From contig JASLKQ010000005.1 in assembly GCA_030747505.1 (NCBI GenBank), positions 1 to 63,025 of the forward strand: a stretch of DNA of 63,025 bases, written 5' to 3'. Every line of letters begins with the position of its first letter. Position 1 is the first letter of the stretch. Positions 36,433 to 45,781 of this stretch are shown piece after piece. The translations under genes were made by a program, and so were the position numbers. The notes under the pieces are model-generated. The model was not told the origin of the DNA and searched no databases. It saw only the letters and a list, made by a program, of their open reading frames with translations. This DNA is from Verrucomicrobiota bacterium. Lineage in GTDB: Bacteria; Verrucomicrobiota; Verrucomicrobiia; Limisphaerales; UBA1100.

Positions 36433-37880
36433 GGAGCCAATGGCTTGAATTCCTTAACCCGTTTTTCCACTAGTTCAATCTGAGCTTTACTCAGTTTTGA
36501 AGCCTGTTCATCGGCTGATTTGGCGGCACCTTTTACCTTTCCTTCCTGAGCCAAACGAAACCATTTCAAAGCCTCAACGGGGTGAGTATTAACAATGAAC
36601 TGACCGTAAGCAAACTGAGACTCAGGATCCCCATATTCTGCGCCGACCAGATGAATACGTACTTTTTTCTTCTCTGGCCGTCTCCATTCTCTCGATCGTT
36701 TTAGTCCCTGCAGTATCTCGTCAGACTTGAGCCCGCTAGCAATAATTTTCTGAAGAACCAGTAGTTTTTCCTGCTGCTCTTCAGAAGTAACACCGCGCCG
36801 GGCAATAAGCATCCAATAATAGGCTTCCTGTAGGTTCTTCGCCACCCCATCGCCCTGCCTGCTCGCAACCGCAAAATCAACCTGAGCCCCACTGTGGCCC
36901 AATTCAGCCGCCAACTTCCAGTACGCAGCCCCTCGTTGAACATTCTTTTCTGTCCCATAACCCATCATAAACATCCCCCCCAAACGATGAGCTGCCGCTT
37001 CAAAACCTTGACGTGAAGCGGCATCCAACCACTTAATCGCCTCCGAAAAATCCACCTCGACCCCTTTACCAAACTCATAACGTTGAGCCAGTTCCCACTG
37101 AGCCTCCAATTCATTCTTCTTAGCTCGGTTAATTAAGGCATCAATGTTCGTTCCAATTTTAGGAGGGTTTTCCCTTAATCTTTCCAGCAAAACTTTAGCC
37201 TGTTTGGCACCTTCTGGATGACGTTGTTGCGAAGCCTTTTTCAACCAGGTCAAACCAATCTTAATATCCTGACGACATCCAGTCCCTTGAATTTTCATTA
37301 ATCCATACTGTATTTGCGCCTCTGCGTATCCGGCCTTGGCCGCTTTCTCAAACCAGAAGCCTGCAGTAGTAGGATTACGTTCCACTCCTCTCCCCATGAG
37401 ATAGGCTGCGCCTAAATCTGACTGAGCCTTAACGGAACCTGCCTTGGCGGCTTCTTCAAACAATTTGGAGGCCTGTTCCAAATCCTTTTGCACTCCTATT
37501 CCTCGCGCAAAAAGTATTCCGAGTTTACCCTTCGCATCTGGATCATTATTATTGGCCAATAGTTCCAAGCCTGCTTTTGCTTTCTGGAAAAGCTGCAAAC
37601 CCTGTGGCTGCAGTTTCTCTCCATTAAGTCCCATATACATAATGGAAGCCAATCGGTATTGTGCCTTGGCATTTCCTTGATCAGCCGCCTTACGCGCCCA
37701 CTGACTTGCCTTTGCGTAATCCTGATCTACTCCCTGAGCCTCGGCATACATTTCTGCCAGTTGGTATTGTGCGTCTGCATCCCCTTTTTCGGCCTTCTTA
37801 CGTAATGAATTAAAATCCGCCTTGGCAAAACCACCAGACAGACAGAGAAAACAAAAAAGAATGACCCCTGTTAACCTCAC
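36429..37880 (-). CDS. Sel1-repeat secreted protein, second copy
   Basis: A 483-residue protein with a signal peptide (MRLTGVILFCFLCLSGGFAKA) followed by tandem Sel1-like repeats of about 36 residues. Examples are GDADAQYQLAEMYAEAQGVD, AGSVKAQSDLGAAYLMGRGV and GHSGAQVDFAVASRQGDGVA. Sel1 repeats form alpha-solenoids for protein-protein contact, often as scaffolds in envelope signalling. The start GTG 37880 overlaps the stop of the other Sel1 gene (GTGA). Its TAG stop shares the palindrome CTAG (36429-36432) with the TAG of the convergent kinase gene. Given this position it could be a partner of the kinase's extracytoplasmic repeats, which is inference. Confidence 0.9.
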   Translation of the reverse strand: MRLTGVILFCFLCLSGGFAKADFNSLRKKAEKGDADAQYQLAEMYAEAQGVDQDYAKASQWARKAADQGNAKAQYRLASIMYMGLNGEKLQPQGLQLFQKAKAGLELLANNNDPDAKGKLGILFARGIGVQKDLEQASKLFEEAAKAGSVKAQSDLGAAYLMGRGVERNPTTAGFWFEKAAKAGYAEAQIQYGLMKIQGTGCRQDIKIGLTWLKKASQQRHPEGAKQAKVLLERLRENPPKIGTNIDALINRAKKNELEAQWELAQRYEFGKGVEVDFSEAIKWLDAASRQGFEAAAHRLGGMFMMGYGTEKNVQRGAAYWKLAAELGHSGAQVDFAVASRQGDGVAKNLQEAYYWMLIARRGVTSEEQQEKLLVLQKIIASGLKSDEILQGLKRSREWRRPEKKKVRIHLVGAEYGDPESQFAYGQFIVNTHPVEALKWFRLAQEGKVKGAAKSADEQASKLSKAQIELVEKRVKEFKPLAP

Positions 37881-40060
37881 GGTTTTGGTTTGAATTCGCG
37901 CACCCGTTTCTTAGCTTCAACAATATCATCCAACATCATATCATGTGACTTTTTCATCTCTGAACGTTCCAAGAATGCCACCTCCAAGCCGTGATTAAAG
38001 GCCAGCGTATACCATTTATACGATTCAATCGAATCTGGCTTCACCCCTCTGCCCTGGTCAAACCTTCTGGCTAATTCTAAATAAGCCGCGCCTTTCCCCT
38101 GATTGGCTTCTCTAATCAACTCCTCTAAATTGTCACTCTTTTGAACACCTGCGTTCTTTTTCTCAGGATCATACCGACCAAAAGCCACAAACTGACCCGC
38201 CTCATTTAACGCACGCCTAATATCGCTCGGTTCCATTTCCTTTTGAAGGTCGTTCAACACCGGACCCAATCCGGGAATCCCTCCTTTTTCGGCCAGCTTC
38301 AACCATTTAAACGCCTGTCGTTTATGGTCGATTTTATTAGGCAGCTTAGAAGGCACCACTCCTTTCCCTTCATAATATAATAAGCCCAAGGTTCGCTGTG
38401 CGAGGGCATCACCCTGCATAGCCCCGCGCCGAGCCCACTCGGCCGCCTTTGAAAGGTCCGGGGTATTTTCAAGGAACGATTGTGCATACATGGTTGCCAA
38501 AGAAGCTTCCGCTTGAGCATAGCTTTGATCAGCAGCTTTATGCATCCACTCTATGCCCAGTTTAAAGTTCTGTTTCACTCCTCCATCCCCCTGCCAATAA
38601 AGCTCTCCTAGATTAGCTTGAGCAGGGGCAAACCCTTTTTCAGCAGCTTTTCTCCACCAGTCAGCCGCCTTATCAGGCTTAACCTCCGGCAACTTGCCGG
38701 AAAAAGCTAATTTACCCAGTCGAGTCATCGCAAAAACATTACCCTTGTCAGCTGCTTTTTTGTACCACTGACCGCCTTCATTTATGTCCGGCTCTCCAAA
38801 TCCTCCAGAAACATACCTATCAGCCAAAGAGACCATGGCATCAACAAACCCCTTGTTTGCAGATTCCTTCAGCCGTTGTTCAGCTTTTTGAAACTCTCCC
38901 TGATCCGAATAAAATAATCCCAGGCTATACATTGCCTCTTCGTTCCCGGAATCAGCAACCTGCACCAAATTATCGAGCCTTAATGAGTTTTGGATACTAT
39001 TGGGTGCCCCTTCCAACCCCAGTGCAGTATTTTCCGTCACCGTTGTTTCCACCAATCTATATTCATTAACCCGTTTCAGTAGAGCCAATTGGTCCAGCGG
39101 ATCAATCTCATTTCGAACCTTATTGAGATGGTTTCTGGCATCTCCTTGAGCCCGCTTATCTTCAGTCCTTTCGGCAAGAGCCAACCAGACAAATGCCTCC
39201 TTGATATCTTTCTTCACTCCCGTTTCCTCTGAACCTACTGCACACATAATTCCAAGTAGAAACTGCGACCGGGCGTTCCCTTGTTTTGCAGCCTTTTGAA
39301 ACCACTCCAGAGCAGACTGTTTATCCGCCTTTAGGCCAAGCTTCCCTTCAGCCAGGGCATTCCCATACAGGGCCTGTGCGTTGATAAGGCCCATTTCTGC
39401 GGCCTGTTTAAGGTATCTAGCTGCATCCTTTTCAGAAACCAGCTGTTTGCCCGCGATGGAGTGCAACAGCCAAACATGAAACGCCGCATCAGCAAAACCG
39501 GCATCAGCAGACCGTTTGTACAGCTCCAAGGCTTTGACATTATCTTTGGGTGTGCCGAGCCCAAGGCGCATCATCTGCCCAGCCAAATAGGCCGCCCGAA
39601 CATGACCCCTGGCAGCTGCCAGGCGAAAATTTGAGAGTGCTTTCTTACCATCGGGATTAAAGCGGTTGGAATTAATCAAACCCAACTGATAGAGCTTTCC
39701 CATTTTGTAGAGCGCGTCGGTATTCTTTTTCTCCGCCAACTTCTGCAACTCTGGGATTGCCTTGTGAAGCAACCCAAACCCTGACTTTACGTCCTGACCT
39801 ATTCCCTGCCCCAAAAGCAACTGCACTGCATGCCGATATTGAGCCAGTGGATTTCCTTTCAAAGAAGCTACCAATGCATAATTGGCTGACTGCTCCAAAT
39901 CACGCTCCACCCCATCGGCCCAGTACAGAGCCTCGGCCAGATCATATGCCGCTTGGGCATCGCCCCCATCCGCCTTCTCCTGTAACGCCGTAAGTTTATC
40001 TGCAGCCCAAACGCCACACGGGAGAAAAAGGAAGACAATAATTAAACGAAATAATCCCAT
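37877..40060 (-). CDS. Sel1-repeat secreted protein, first copy
   Basis: A 727-residue protein from ATG 40060; a TTG one codon upstream is less likely. The signal peptide MGLFRLIIVFLFLPCGVWA ends in a typical Ala-x-Ala-like site. Around fifteen Sel1-like repeats follow in two blocks with a break near residue 330-370 (LDQLALLKRVNEYRLVETT). Repeats include GNARSQFLLGIMCAVGSEET and GFAPAQANLGELYWQGDGGV. The C-terminus VEAKKRVREFKPKP resembles the end of the second Sel1 protein (VEKRVKEFKPLAP), showing the two arose by duplication. It begins 24 bp after the SurA-like gene and may share that transcript. Confidence 0.9.
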   Translation of the reverse strand: MGLFRLIIVFLFLPCGVWAADKLTALQEKADGGDAQAAYDLAEALYWADGVERDLEQSANYALVASLKGNPLAQYRHAVQLLLGQGIGQDVKSGFGLLHKAIPELQKLAEKKNTDALYKMGKLYQLGLINSNRFNPDGKKALSNFRLAAARGHVRAAYLAGQMMRLGLGTPKDNVKALELYKRSADAGFADAAFHVWLLHSIAGKQLVSEKDAARYLKQAAEMGLINAQALYGNALAEGKLGLKADKQSALEWFQKAAKQGNARSQFLLGIMCAVGSEETGVKKDIKEAFVWLALAERTEDKRAQGDARNHLNKVRNEIDPLDQLALLKRVNEYRLVETTVTENTALGLEGAPNSIQNSLRLDNLVQVADSGNEEAMYSLGLFYSDQGEFQKAEQRLKESANKGFVDAMVSLADRYVSGGFGEPDINEGGQWYKKAADKGNVFAMTRLGKLAFSGKLPEVKPDKAADWWRKAAEKGFAPAQANLGELYWQGDGGVKQNFKLGIEWMHKAADQSYAQAEASLATMYAQSFLENTPDLSKAAEWARRGAMQGDALAQRTLGLLYYEGKGVVPSKLPNKIDHKRQAFKWLKLAEKGGIPGLGPVLNDLQKEMEPSDIRRALNEAGQFVAFGRYDPEKKNAGVQKSDNLEELIREANQGKGAAYLELARRFDQGRGVKPDSIESYKWYTLAFNHGLEVAFLERSEMKKSHDMMLDDIVEAKKRVREFKPKP

Positions 40061-40084
40061 CAATCTAACTTTCCAGATTGTGTT

Positions 40085-40993
40085 CTATCGATTCCTTCTC
40101 CCCGGCTCATATACGTGAATATCACGACGCAAATTTTCGATTTTAGTTTTCATTTGGGATTCAAATAATTTACCCCTGAGCTCTTCTTCAATCACCTTGT
40201 GCACCTCAGCTATCGGGATTTCATATTTATCCCATTTTTTCTCAACATAAATTAGATAATAAGCCTGCTTGTCAAAGGCCACTCCCACCTCTTTTGCATC
40301 CAAATCAAATATTGCATCGACTACGCTTTCGTTAAATTCAACATTCTGGTCATCCTTGTGAATGAGACCATTGTGCCCACTCAGCGGCTCCTTTCGTTTA
40401 TCGGCCAACTTCTTAAAACTGGCCAATGACTTTATCTCATTTTTCAATACTTGCACCTTGGCCAAACCTATCCCTTCTTCATCACGCGGGAAACGAATGG
40501 TATATAAATCTACCGTAACCCCTTTATCGTTCATATCTGGATGTTCACGATAATATTTTTTTATAGCTGCGGGTGAAACTTGAACAGCTTGACGCACCGT
40601 ACGATAGGCTTGTCTTATCAATTCTCGATCCAATAATTCCTGTTCAAATTGCCGCAAGGTTTTACCTTCTCGCCGCAGAGCTCGAAGCATCTCGTTTCGA
40701 TCGTTTCCGAATTGTTTCTTCAATGTGTTCTCCAATAGCCATTCTACTAGACCAGCTGGCTCAATCCATTGTTTGCTTCCCTTTATATTCATGACCAAAA
40801 GGGCATCGTACTCTAACCTTTTTTGTGCCTCTTCTCTGGATATTCTATTTCTTCTCGCTGCAATCTCAACGTCTCGTTGAGTGATAACTTTTTGCCCGCC
40901 CACTACAATATAAATAGAATTATCATTTACTGGTTGTGCCGAAACTGACTGACACAACAACAAACCTCCAAAAAACAAAGCAACCCTTCTCAT
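40085..40993 (-). CDS. SurA-like periplasmic foldase/peptidyl-prolyl isomerase
   Basis: A 302-residue protein starting at ATG 40993, which places the signal peptide MRRVALFFGGLLLCQSVSAQ at the N-terminus; an in-frame start at 41044 would overlap cutA. The mature chain begins with the SurA-type strand IYIVVGGQKVITQRDVE. A helical chaperone region follows, then a single parvulin-like rotamase domain from about residue 160 (HPDMNDKGVTVDLYTIRFPR) with LSGHNGLIHKDDQNVEF. The parvulin core is divergent, so isomerase activity is uncertain and the chaperone function more likely. The C-terminus EPGRRNR lacks an anchor. It lies downstream of cutA and upstream of the Sel1 genes. Confidence 0.8.
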   Translation of the reverse strand: MRRVALFFGGLLLCQSVSAQPVNDNSIYIVVGGQKVITQRDVEIAARRNRISREEAQKRLEYDALLVMNIKGSKQWIEPAGLVEWLLENTLKKQFGNDRNEMLRALRREGKTLRQFEQELLDRELIRQAYRTVRQAVQVSPAAIKKYYREHPDMNDKGVTVDLYTIRFPRDEEGIGLAKVQVLKNEIKSLASFKKLADKRKEPLSGHNGLIHKDDQNVEFNESVVDAIFDLDAKEVGVAFDKQAYYLIYVEKKWDKYEIPIAEVHKVIEEELRGKLFESQMKTKIENLRRDIHVYEPGRRNR

Positions 40994-41036
40994 AAGCGGG
41001 GAATCTAGTTGTGATGAGACGAATGTCAAGGGCAGC

Positions 41037-41357
41037 TCATTCACTTCCGGTCGTATTCATGTCGATCCAATGCAGGTACTTCTGACTGCCTTTATCAATT
41101 GGCCAAGCGACGAATTCAGGAGTGTCGTAAGGATGATGCTCTATCACGTAGGATTCCAAATCCGACATGTTGTCCTCAGGGGTTTTTAATATGAGTAAGA
41201 CCTCTTTTCCCCGGCAAATTTCTCCTTCCCACCAATAGTGTGATTCAACCCCCGACACGAGATTAGCACAGGCAGCCAATCTTCCTTCCAAGATACCTCC
41301 AGCCAATTCACGAGCAACTTCCATGTCGGGGGCAGTAACAAAGGCAATATAGTGCAT
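41037..41357 (-). CDS. cutA: Divalent-cation tolerance protein CutA
   Basis: A 106-residue protein of the trimeric CutA family, structurally like PII. Conserved segments are FVTAPDMEVARELAGGILEG near the N-terminus, RLAACANLVSGVESHYWWEG, EVLLILKTPEDNM and the C-terminal YDTPEFVAWPIDKGSQKYLHW. The length is normal. Its biological role, despite the copper-tolerance name, is unsettled. It is divergent from the SDR gene with 57 bp between the starts and precedes the SurA-like gene on the same strand. Confidence 0.95.
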   Translation of the reverse strand: MHYIAFVTAPDMEVARELAGGILEGRLAACANLVSGVESHYWWEGEICRGKEVLLILKTPEDNMSDLESYVIEHHPYDTPEFVAWPIDKGSQKYLHWIDMNTTGSE

Positions 41358-41414
41358 GGGTTACTTTCTATTTTGGCATTTAAAAAATCAACTCTCGTCC
41401 CTACCCTTCTGCCC

Positions 41415-42167
41415 ATGAACCAAATTGATCTCTCAGGCCGAAATGCGGTTGTCACCGGTGGTGCCCGCGGCATTGGTTATGCCATTAGTCAACGCCTGAT
41501 GCAGTCGGGCGCCAAAGTGAGCATCTGGGATGTGGATACTGCGGCGGCAACTGAGGCAAAAACAGGTCTTAGTGAATATGGCACGGTCGATACACAAACC
41601 GTTGAACTTACCGATGAAAACGCTGTGGCTTCCGCCACGGAATCCACCATCAACACACTCGGACACATCGATATTCTCTGCAACAATGCAGGCATTGCTG
41701 GAGGCATCTACAAAACGTGGGAATATCCGGTGGAGGAATTTCGGCGGGTCATTGATGTGGACCTTAATGCCGTATTCGTCTGTTGCCGCGCCGTGGTTCC
41801 TCATATGCGCAAACGCCAATACGGACGTATCATTAACACTGCCTCCATCGCGGGCAAGGAGGGCAATCCTGGAGCCAGCGCCTATAGCGCCGCCAAAGCG
41901 GGCGTGATTGGTCTCACCAAAAGCCTTGGCAAAGAATTGGCCCAGGATGGTATCTGCGTAAACTGTTTCACTCCCGCGGTCATCAACACCGACATCCTCA
42001 AGCAGATCACCCAGCAGCATATTGATTACATGCTCAGCAAAATACCAATGGGCCGATTTGGAGAAGTGGATGAGGCCGGTGCGCTGGTTGCGTGGCTGGC
42101 AAGTGAAGACTGCTCCTTTACCACCGGCGGCGTATTCGATCTTTCCGGTGGCCGAGCAACTTATTAA
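41415..42167 (+). CDS. Short-chain dehydrogenase/reductase (FabG-like)
   Basis: A 250-residue classical SDR from ATG 41415, preferred over an upstream in-frame start at 41352 because the Rossmann strand then begins at residue 7. It has the NAD(P)-binding TGGARGIGYAIS, NNAG in ILCNNAGIAGG, the catalytic Ser in IINTASIAGKEG and Tyr/Lys in SAYSAAKAGVIGLTKSLGKE. The C-terminus ends FDLSGGRATY, as in many sugar- or acyl-type SDRs. An Asp after the Gly motif region (WDVDTAAA) suggests preference for NAD. The substrate cannot be read from sequence. A small helical protein gene starts 10 bp downstream. Confidence 0.93.
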   Translation: MNQIDLSGRNAVVTGGARGIGYAISQRLMQSGAKVSIWDVDTAAATEAKTGLSEYGTVDTQTVELTDENAVASATESTINTLGHIDILCNNAGIAGGIYKTWEYPVEEFRRVIDVDLNAVFVCCRAVVPHMRKRQYGRIINTASIAGKEGNPGASAYSAAKAGVIGLTKSLGKELAQDGICVNCFTPAVINTDILKQITQQHIDYMLSKIPMGRFGEVDEAGALVAWLASEDCSFTTGGVFDLSGGRATY

Positions 42168-42177
42168 ACTCACTCTT

Positions 42178-42405
42178 ATGAACCCGTCCGAAGCCAGTGA
42201 GAAGATCAAGGGTCACTGTAAGACCATTGCCTTAGAGATGATGGACCTTAACCCAGCCATCAGCCATCTCGATGATGAGCAAACACAGGAGGCCCTCTTT
42301 GAAGCCAGTTATGAACTGACCAAGCAGTTGGAAGTCATCAAGAAACGAGTCATCAAGCTTGAACGAAGCAATGAACCCGGGGAGGATGCATCAACTGAAA
42401 CCTAA
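42178..42405 (+). CDS. Small helical protein of unknown function
   Basis: 75 residues from ATG 42178, ten bases after the SDR stop; longer in-frame starts lie inside the SDR gene and are not needed. The sequence (MNPSEASEKIKG..., KRVIKLERSNEPGEDASTE) is charged, almost free of aromatics, and predicted to be two helices with a coiled-coil tendency. It ends 6 bp before the convergent deoxyhypusine-synthase-like gene. I do not recognise a family. Codon use matches its neighbours and the spacing is operon-like, which supports it being real. Confidence 0.6.
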   Translation: MNPSEASEKIKGHCKTIALEMMDLNPAISHLDDEQTQEALFEASYELTKQLEVIKKRVIKLERSNEPGEDASTET

Positions 42406-42411
42406 ACCAAC

Positions 42412-43461
42412 TCACCACCCCAGCACTCGGGCAAAGATGAGTGGAGCAACGATGGTAGCGTCGCTTTCAATGACGAACTTAGGCGTGGCTTCCTCCAGTT
42501 TACCCCAGGTAATTTTCTCGTTGGGTACCGCACCCGAATAGCTGCCGTAACTGGTGGTGGAATCACTGATCTGGCAAAAATACGCCCAGCAGGGACACTC
42601 CAGACGCAAATCCTGATGAAGCATTGGCACAACACAGATCGGGAAATCCCCCGCGATCCCACCACCGATCTGAAAGAAACCCACTGAACTATCCTTTGGC
42701 TCACACGGCCCTACGTTCTCAATCAGGTTATCGGTGTCAGCCAAGGATGACGCCCTCTCTAGAACATTCTGGTTCATGGTTGTTTGCAGGTACCAATCGG
42801 CGAGCGCCCCCATGTATTCGGTCCCAGAGCGCACACATCCATAATCCAAATCACCCGCCAGGCAATGAGCTACAAAGATGTTGCCGAGCGTGGAATCCTC
42901 CCATCCCGGAACAAAAACCGGGAGGTTCTTTTCCATCGCGGCAATCAACCACGAGAGTTCCGGTTCTATCTGATAATATTCCTTTACTCGCCCCTCACGT
43001 AAAAGCCGATACAGATACTCGTGAGGAAAATATTGTTCACCTTTGCGGTGCGCTTCCTCCCATAAAGCAAATACTGCATGTTCAATGCGCCGCATCGCTT
43101 CTCCTTCCGGAATACAGGTATCAGTCACCCGGTTCATATGACGGTCCAGCAGTGCCTTTTCATCAGCTGGGGTCAAATCACGGTAATGCGGAACCCGTTC
43201 ATAATGGTCGTGTGCCACCAGGTTAAATATGTCCTCCTCGAGATTTGCCCCAGTACAGGTAATGGCATGAATTTTGTCCTGCCGAATCATTTCAGCAAGC
43301 GAGAGTCCCAACTCTGCAGTACTCATGGCGCCGGCAAGGGTCACCAACATTTTGCCGTCACTCTCAAGGTGAGATTGATAAGCCTGCGCCGCGTCCACCA
43401 ACGAAACCGCGTTGAAGTGGCGATAGTGATGGTCAATAAACCGACTGATTGGACCGCTCAT
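42412..43461 (-). CDS. Deoxyhypusine-synthase-like protein
   Basis: A 349-residue protein of the deoxyhypusine synthase (DHS) family, whose eukaryotic and archaeal members use NAD and spermidine to modify eIF5A. Visible family landmarks are TLAGAMSTAELGLSLAEMIR near residues 40-60, CTGANLEEDIFNLVAHDHYE, VFVPGWEDSTLGN, IGGGIAGDFPICVVPMLHQD and the catalytic lysine in KITWGKLEEA (Lys321). Bacteria have no eIF5A, and some bacterial DHS-like enzymes make homospermidine or related polyamines, so a polyamine role is the best guess. It begins 9 bp after lysC and looks like the fourth gene of the hom-thrC-lysC operon. Confidence 0.88.
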   Translation of the reverse strand: MSGPISRFIDHHYRHFNAVSLVDAAQAYQSHLESDGKMLVTLAGAMSTAELGLSLAEMIRQDKIHAITCTGANLEEDIFNLVAHDHYERVPHYRDLTPADEKALLDRHMNRVTDTCIPEGEAMRRIEHAVFALWEEAHRKGEQYFPHEYLYRLLREGRVKEYYQIEPELSWLIAAMEKNLPVFVPGWEDSTLGNIFVAHCLAGDLDYGCVRSGTEYMGALADWYLQTTMNQNVLERASSLADTDNLIENVGPCEPKDSSVGFFQIGGGIAGDFPICVVPMLHQDLRLECPCWAYFCQISDSTTSYGSYSGAVPNEKITWGKLEEATPKFVIESDATIVAPLIFARVLGW

Positions 43462-43470
43462 GGTACGGAT

Positions 43471-44697
43471 TTAGTTTTCAACAGGAAAAAAAGCATCATG
43501 CAGCTGTTGCGTAGCCGTTTTGCCTTTCTCCAATTCCACAACAACCGATATCTTGATTTCACTGGTGGAAATCATTTCAATATTAATCCTACCGGCAGCT
43601 AGTGTTTCAAAAACTTTGGCCGCAATTCCCGAATGCGTACGCATTCCCACCCCTACTACAGAAACTTTTGCAATATCCTCATCGGAGATCACCTCAGCAA
43701 ACTCAATTTCCTTTCTTAATCCCTCAATCACCTTGAGCGCCTTGAGCAAATCCGGCTTATCTGTCGTAAAGGATATGTCCGTCGCCGGAGTAGCCGAACC
43801 ATGACTGATATTCTGCACGATCATGTCCACATTAATCGCTCCGACAGCCAATGCACTGAAGATTCGCGCGGCCATCCCCGGGGTATCGGGCACTCTTACC
43901 AAAGTCACCTTCGCTTGATTCTCGTCCAACGATACGCCGCGTACAACGACGTCCTCCATGCTGTCAGTTTCTTCTTTCACAATCGTTCCGGGATTATTAT
44001 TTAGACTCGAGCGCACCTCAAACCTTACATTATATTTCTTAGCGAACTCCACCGAACGACTTTGCATCACTCGAGCCCCAAGGCTCGAAAGTTCGATCAT
44101 CTCATCATACGAGATTTCATCCAACTTTTTAGCCTTAGATACAACGCGCGGATCAGTGGTATACACTCCATCTACATCCGTATATATCTGACATAAATCA
44201 GCCTCCAAGGCTGACGCTAACGCAATCGCTGTCAGGTCCGATCCGCCACGTCCCAATGTGGTGATGCGCCCATCGGGTGACATACCCTGAAAACCTGCCA
44301 CAATAACCACATTCCCTTCATCCAGCATGTTGTACACCTGCTTTGGAGAAATATTTTTGATCTTCGCCTTGGCATGCACCTCATCAGTCATAATGCCCGC
44401 CTGCGGTCCGGTCAGTGATACCGCCTCCAGATCAAGCGAATGCAGGGCCATTGCTAGAAGCGCTATGGTTGTCTGCTCTCCGGTGGCCAACAACATGTCC
44501 ATTTCTCGTTCACTGGGCACTTGATTAATCTCACTAGCCAGTCGGATCAAGTTATCGGTTCCTCCCCCCATGGCAGAAACCACAACCACGATCTGGTCCC
44601 CTTTTTGGCGGTATTCAGCCACCCGCTTGGCCACATTCTTGATACGATCAGTATCCTTAACAGAGGACCCACCATATTTCTGGACAATCAATGCCAT
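43471..44697 (-). CDS. lysC: Aspartate kinase
   Basis: A 408-residue enzyme that phosphorylates aspartate, the first step to lysine, threonine and methionine. ATG 44697 is chosen because the protein then starts at the conserved MALIVQKYGGSSVKD. Other blocks are VVVSAMGGGTDNLI, TTLGRGGSDLTAIALA and IYTDVDGVYTTDPR. Two C-terminal ACT domains (about 265-400) include GMAARIFSALAVGAINVDMI and VGVGMRTHSGIAAKVFETLA; such domains usually bind lysine or threonine for feedback. There is no fused homoserine dehydrogenase; that enzyme is encoded two genes upstream. Its ATG lies 1 bp after the thrC stop. Confidence 0.96.
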   Translation of the reverse strand: MALIVQKYGGSSVKDTDRIKNVAKRVAEYRQKGDQIVVVVSAMGGGTDNLIRLASEINQVPSEREMDMLLATGEQTTIALLAMALHSLDLEAVSLTGPQAGIMTDEVHAKAKIKNISPKQVYNMLDEGNVVIVAGFQGMSPDGRITTLGRGGSDLTAIALASALEADLCQIYTDVDGVYTTDPRVVSKAKKLDEISYDEMIELSSLGARVMQSRSVEFAKKYNVRFEVRSSLNNNPGTIVKEETDSMEDVVVRGVSLDENQAKVTLVRVPDTPGMAARIFSALAVGAINVDMIVQNISHGSATPATDISFTTDKPDLLKALKVIEGLRKEIEFAEVISDEDIAKVSVVGVGMRTHSGIAAKVFETLAAGRINIEMISTSEIKISVVVELEKGKTATQQLHDAFFPVEN

Positions 44698-44698
44698 A

Positions 44699-45781
44699 TC
44701 ACAATCCCATTGCCGTCTTGACAGCCTCCAAATCAACCGGCACCACTTTCGCTTCAGAGTTGGCGTAGGTAACCGCACTATCGGGATCCTTCAATCCGTG
44801 ACCTGTCATCGTAGCGACGACGATACTCCCTTCATCAATCCCACCCGCAGCAGAAACCTTGATAATTCCTGCAAGTGCAGCAGCACTCGCCGGCTCCACA
44901 AAAACTCCCTCACTGGAGGCGAGTTGTTTGTATGCAGAAACAATTTGTTCATCAGTAACCTTATCAATTTTGCCACCTGAAAATTGGACTGCCGCTTTGG
45001 CTCCCTGCCAACTGGCGGGGTTGCCGATACGAATAGCACTGGCAACCGTCTCTGGATTGGTCACCGGATCACCTCCCACTATGGGAGCCGCTCCCGCTGC
45101 CTGAAAACCCATCATTCGCGGCAGTGTATCGCTCTTGGCGGCCTCTTCGTATTGCTGATAACCTTTCCAGTATGCAGTAATATTACCGGCGTTCCCAACG
45201 GGTAAAAAATGGAAATCAGGTGCATCTCCCAAGGCATCACAAACCTCAAAGGCGGCAGTCTTTTGCCCTTCAATCCGAACAGGGTTAATACTGTTCACCA
45301 CTTCGACCCCTTTCGTTTCACCCAGCCCACGTACAATATCCAAAGCCTGATCAAAATTACCCTGTATCTGAAGGGTTTGAGCCCCGTACATCAAAGACTG
45401 AGCCAACTTACCCAGGGCAATATTCCCTTCTGGAATGAGCACAACACACTGCATACCCGCCCGCGCTGCATAAGCTGCTGCTGCTGCTGAAGTGTTCCCC
45501 GTACTGGCGCAAACCACCACCTGAGCACCCCGCTCCTTGGCCTTTGATACAGCCAGTGTCATACCTCGATCCTTGAAAGAACAGGTCGGGTTGACCCCCT
45601 CGTATTTGAGATAAAGGTCGAACTCACCGGCAATAGCTTTCACAAAATCTGGCACCCTCACCAACGGGGTATTGCCTTCGAGCAAAGTCACTACCGGCGT
45701 CGCATCACTTACGGGCAACTGATCGCGATACCTATCAATCACTCCACGCCAGCCGGCTGTATTTTGCACGCCCTGACTCAA
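44699..45781 (-). CDS. thrC: Threonine synthase
   Basis: A 360-residue PLP enzyme that converts O-phosphohomoserine to threonine. The PLP lysine lies in TCSFKDRGMTLAVSKAK, and the phosphate-binding loop is GNTSAAAAAYAARAGM. HFLPVGNAGNITAYWKGYQ and GVFVEPASAAALAGIIK fit the short bacterial class. The start is TTG 45781, overlapping the hom stop as TTGA, or GTG 45769; no ATG precedes the conserved GVIDRYRDQLPV. The non-AUG start in a coupled position suggests its translation depends on hom. Confidence 0.95.
   Translation of the reverse strand: MSQGVQNTAGWRGVIDRYRDQLPVSDATPVVTLLEGNTPLVRVPDFVKAIAGEFDLYLKYEGVNPTCSFKDRGMTLAVSKAKERGAQVVVCASTGNTSAAAAAYAARAGMQCVVLIPEGNIALGKLAQSLMYGAQTLQIQGNFDQALDIVRGLGETKGVEVVNSINPVRIEGQKTAAFEVCDALGDAPDFHFLPVGNAGNITAYWKGYQQYEEAAKSDTLPRMMGFQAAGAAPIVGGDPVTNPETVASAIRIGNPASWQGAKAAVQFSGGKIDKVTDEQIVSAYKQLASSEGVFVEPASAAALAGIIKVSAAGGIDEGSIVVATMTGHGLKDPDSAVTYANSEAKVVPVDLEAVKTAMGL

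Noticed and set aside
41433..42209. 258-codon open frame opposite the SDR gene
   Set aside because: It is antisense to a protein with intact SDR motifs and shows no domain of its own.
42624..43226. 200-codon plus-strand frame opposite the DHS-like gene
   Set aside because: The sequence has no recognisable domain and is the shadow of a conserved enzyme on the other strand.
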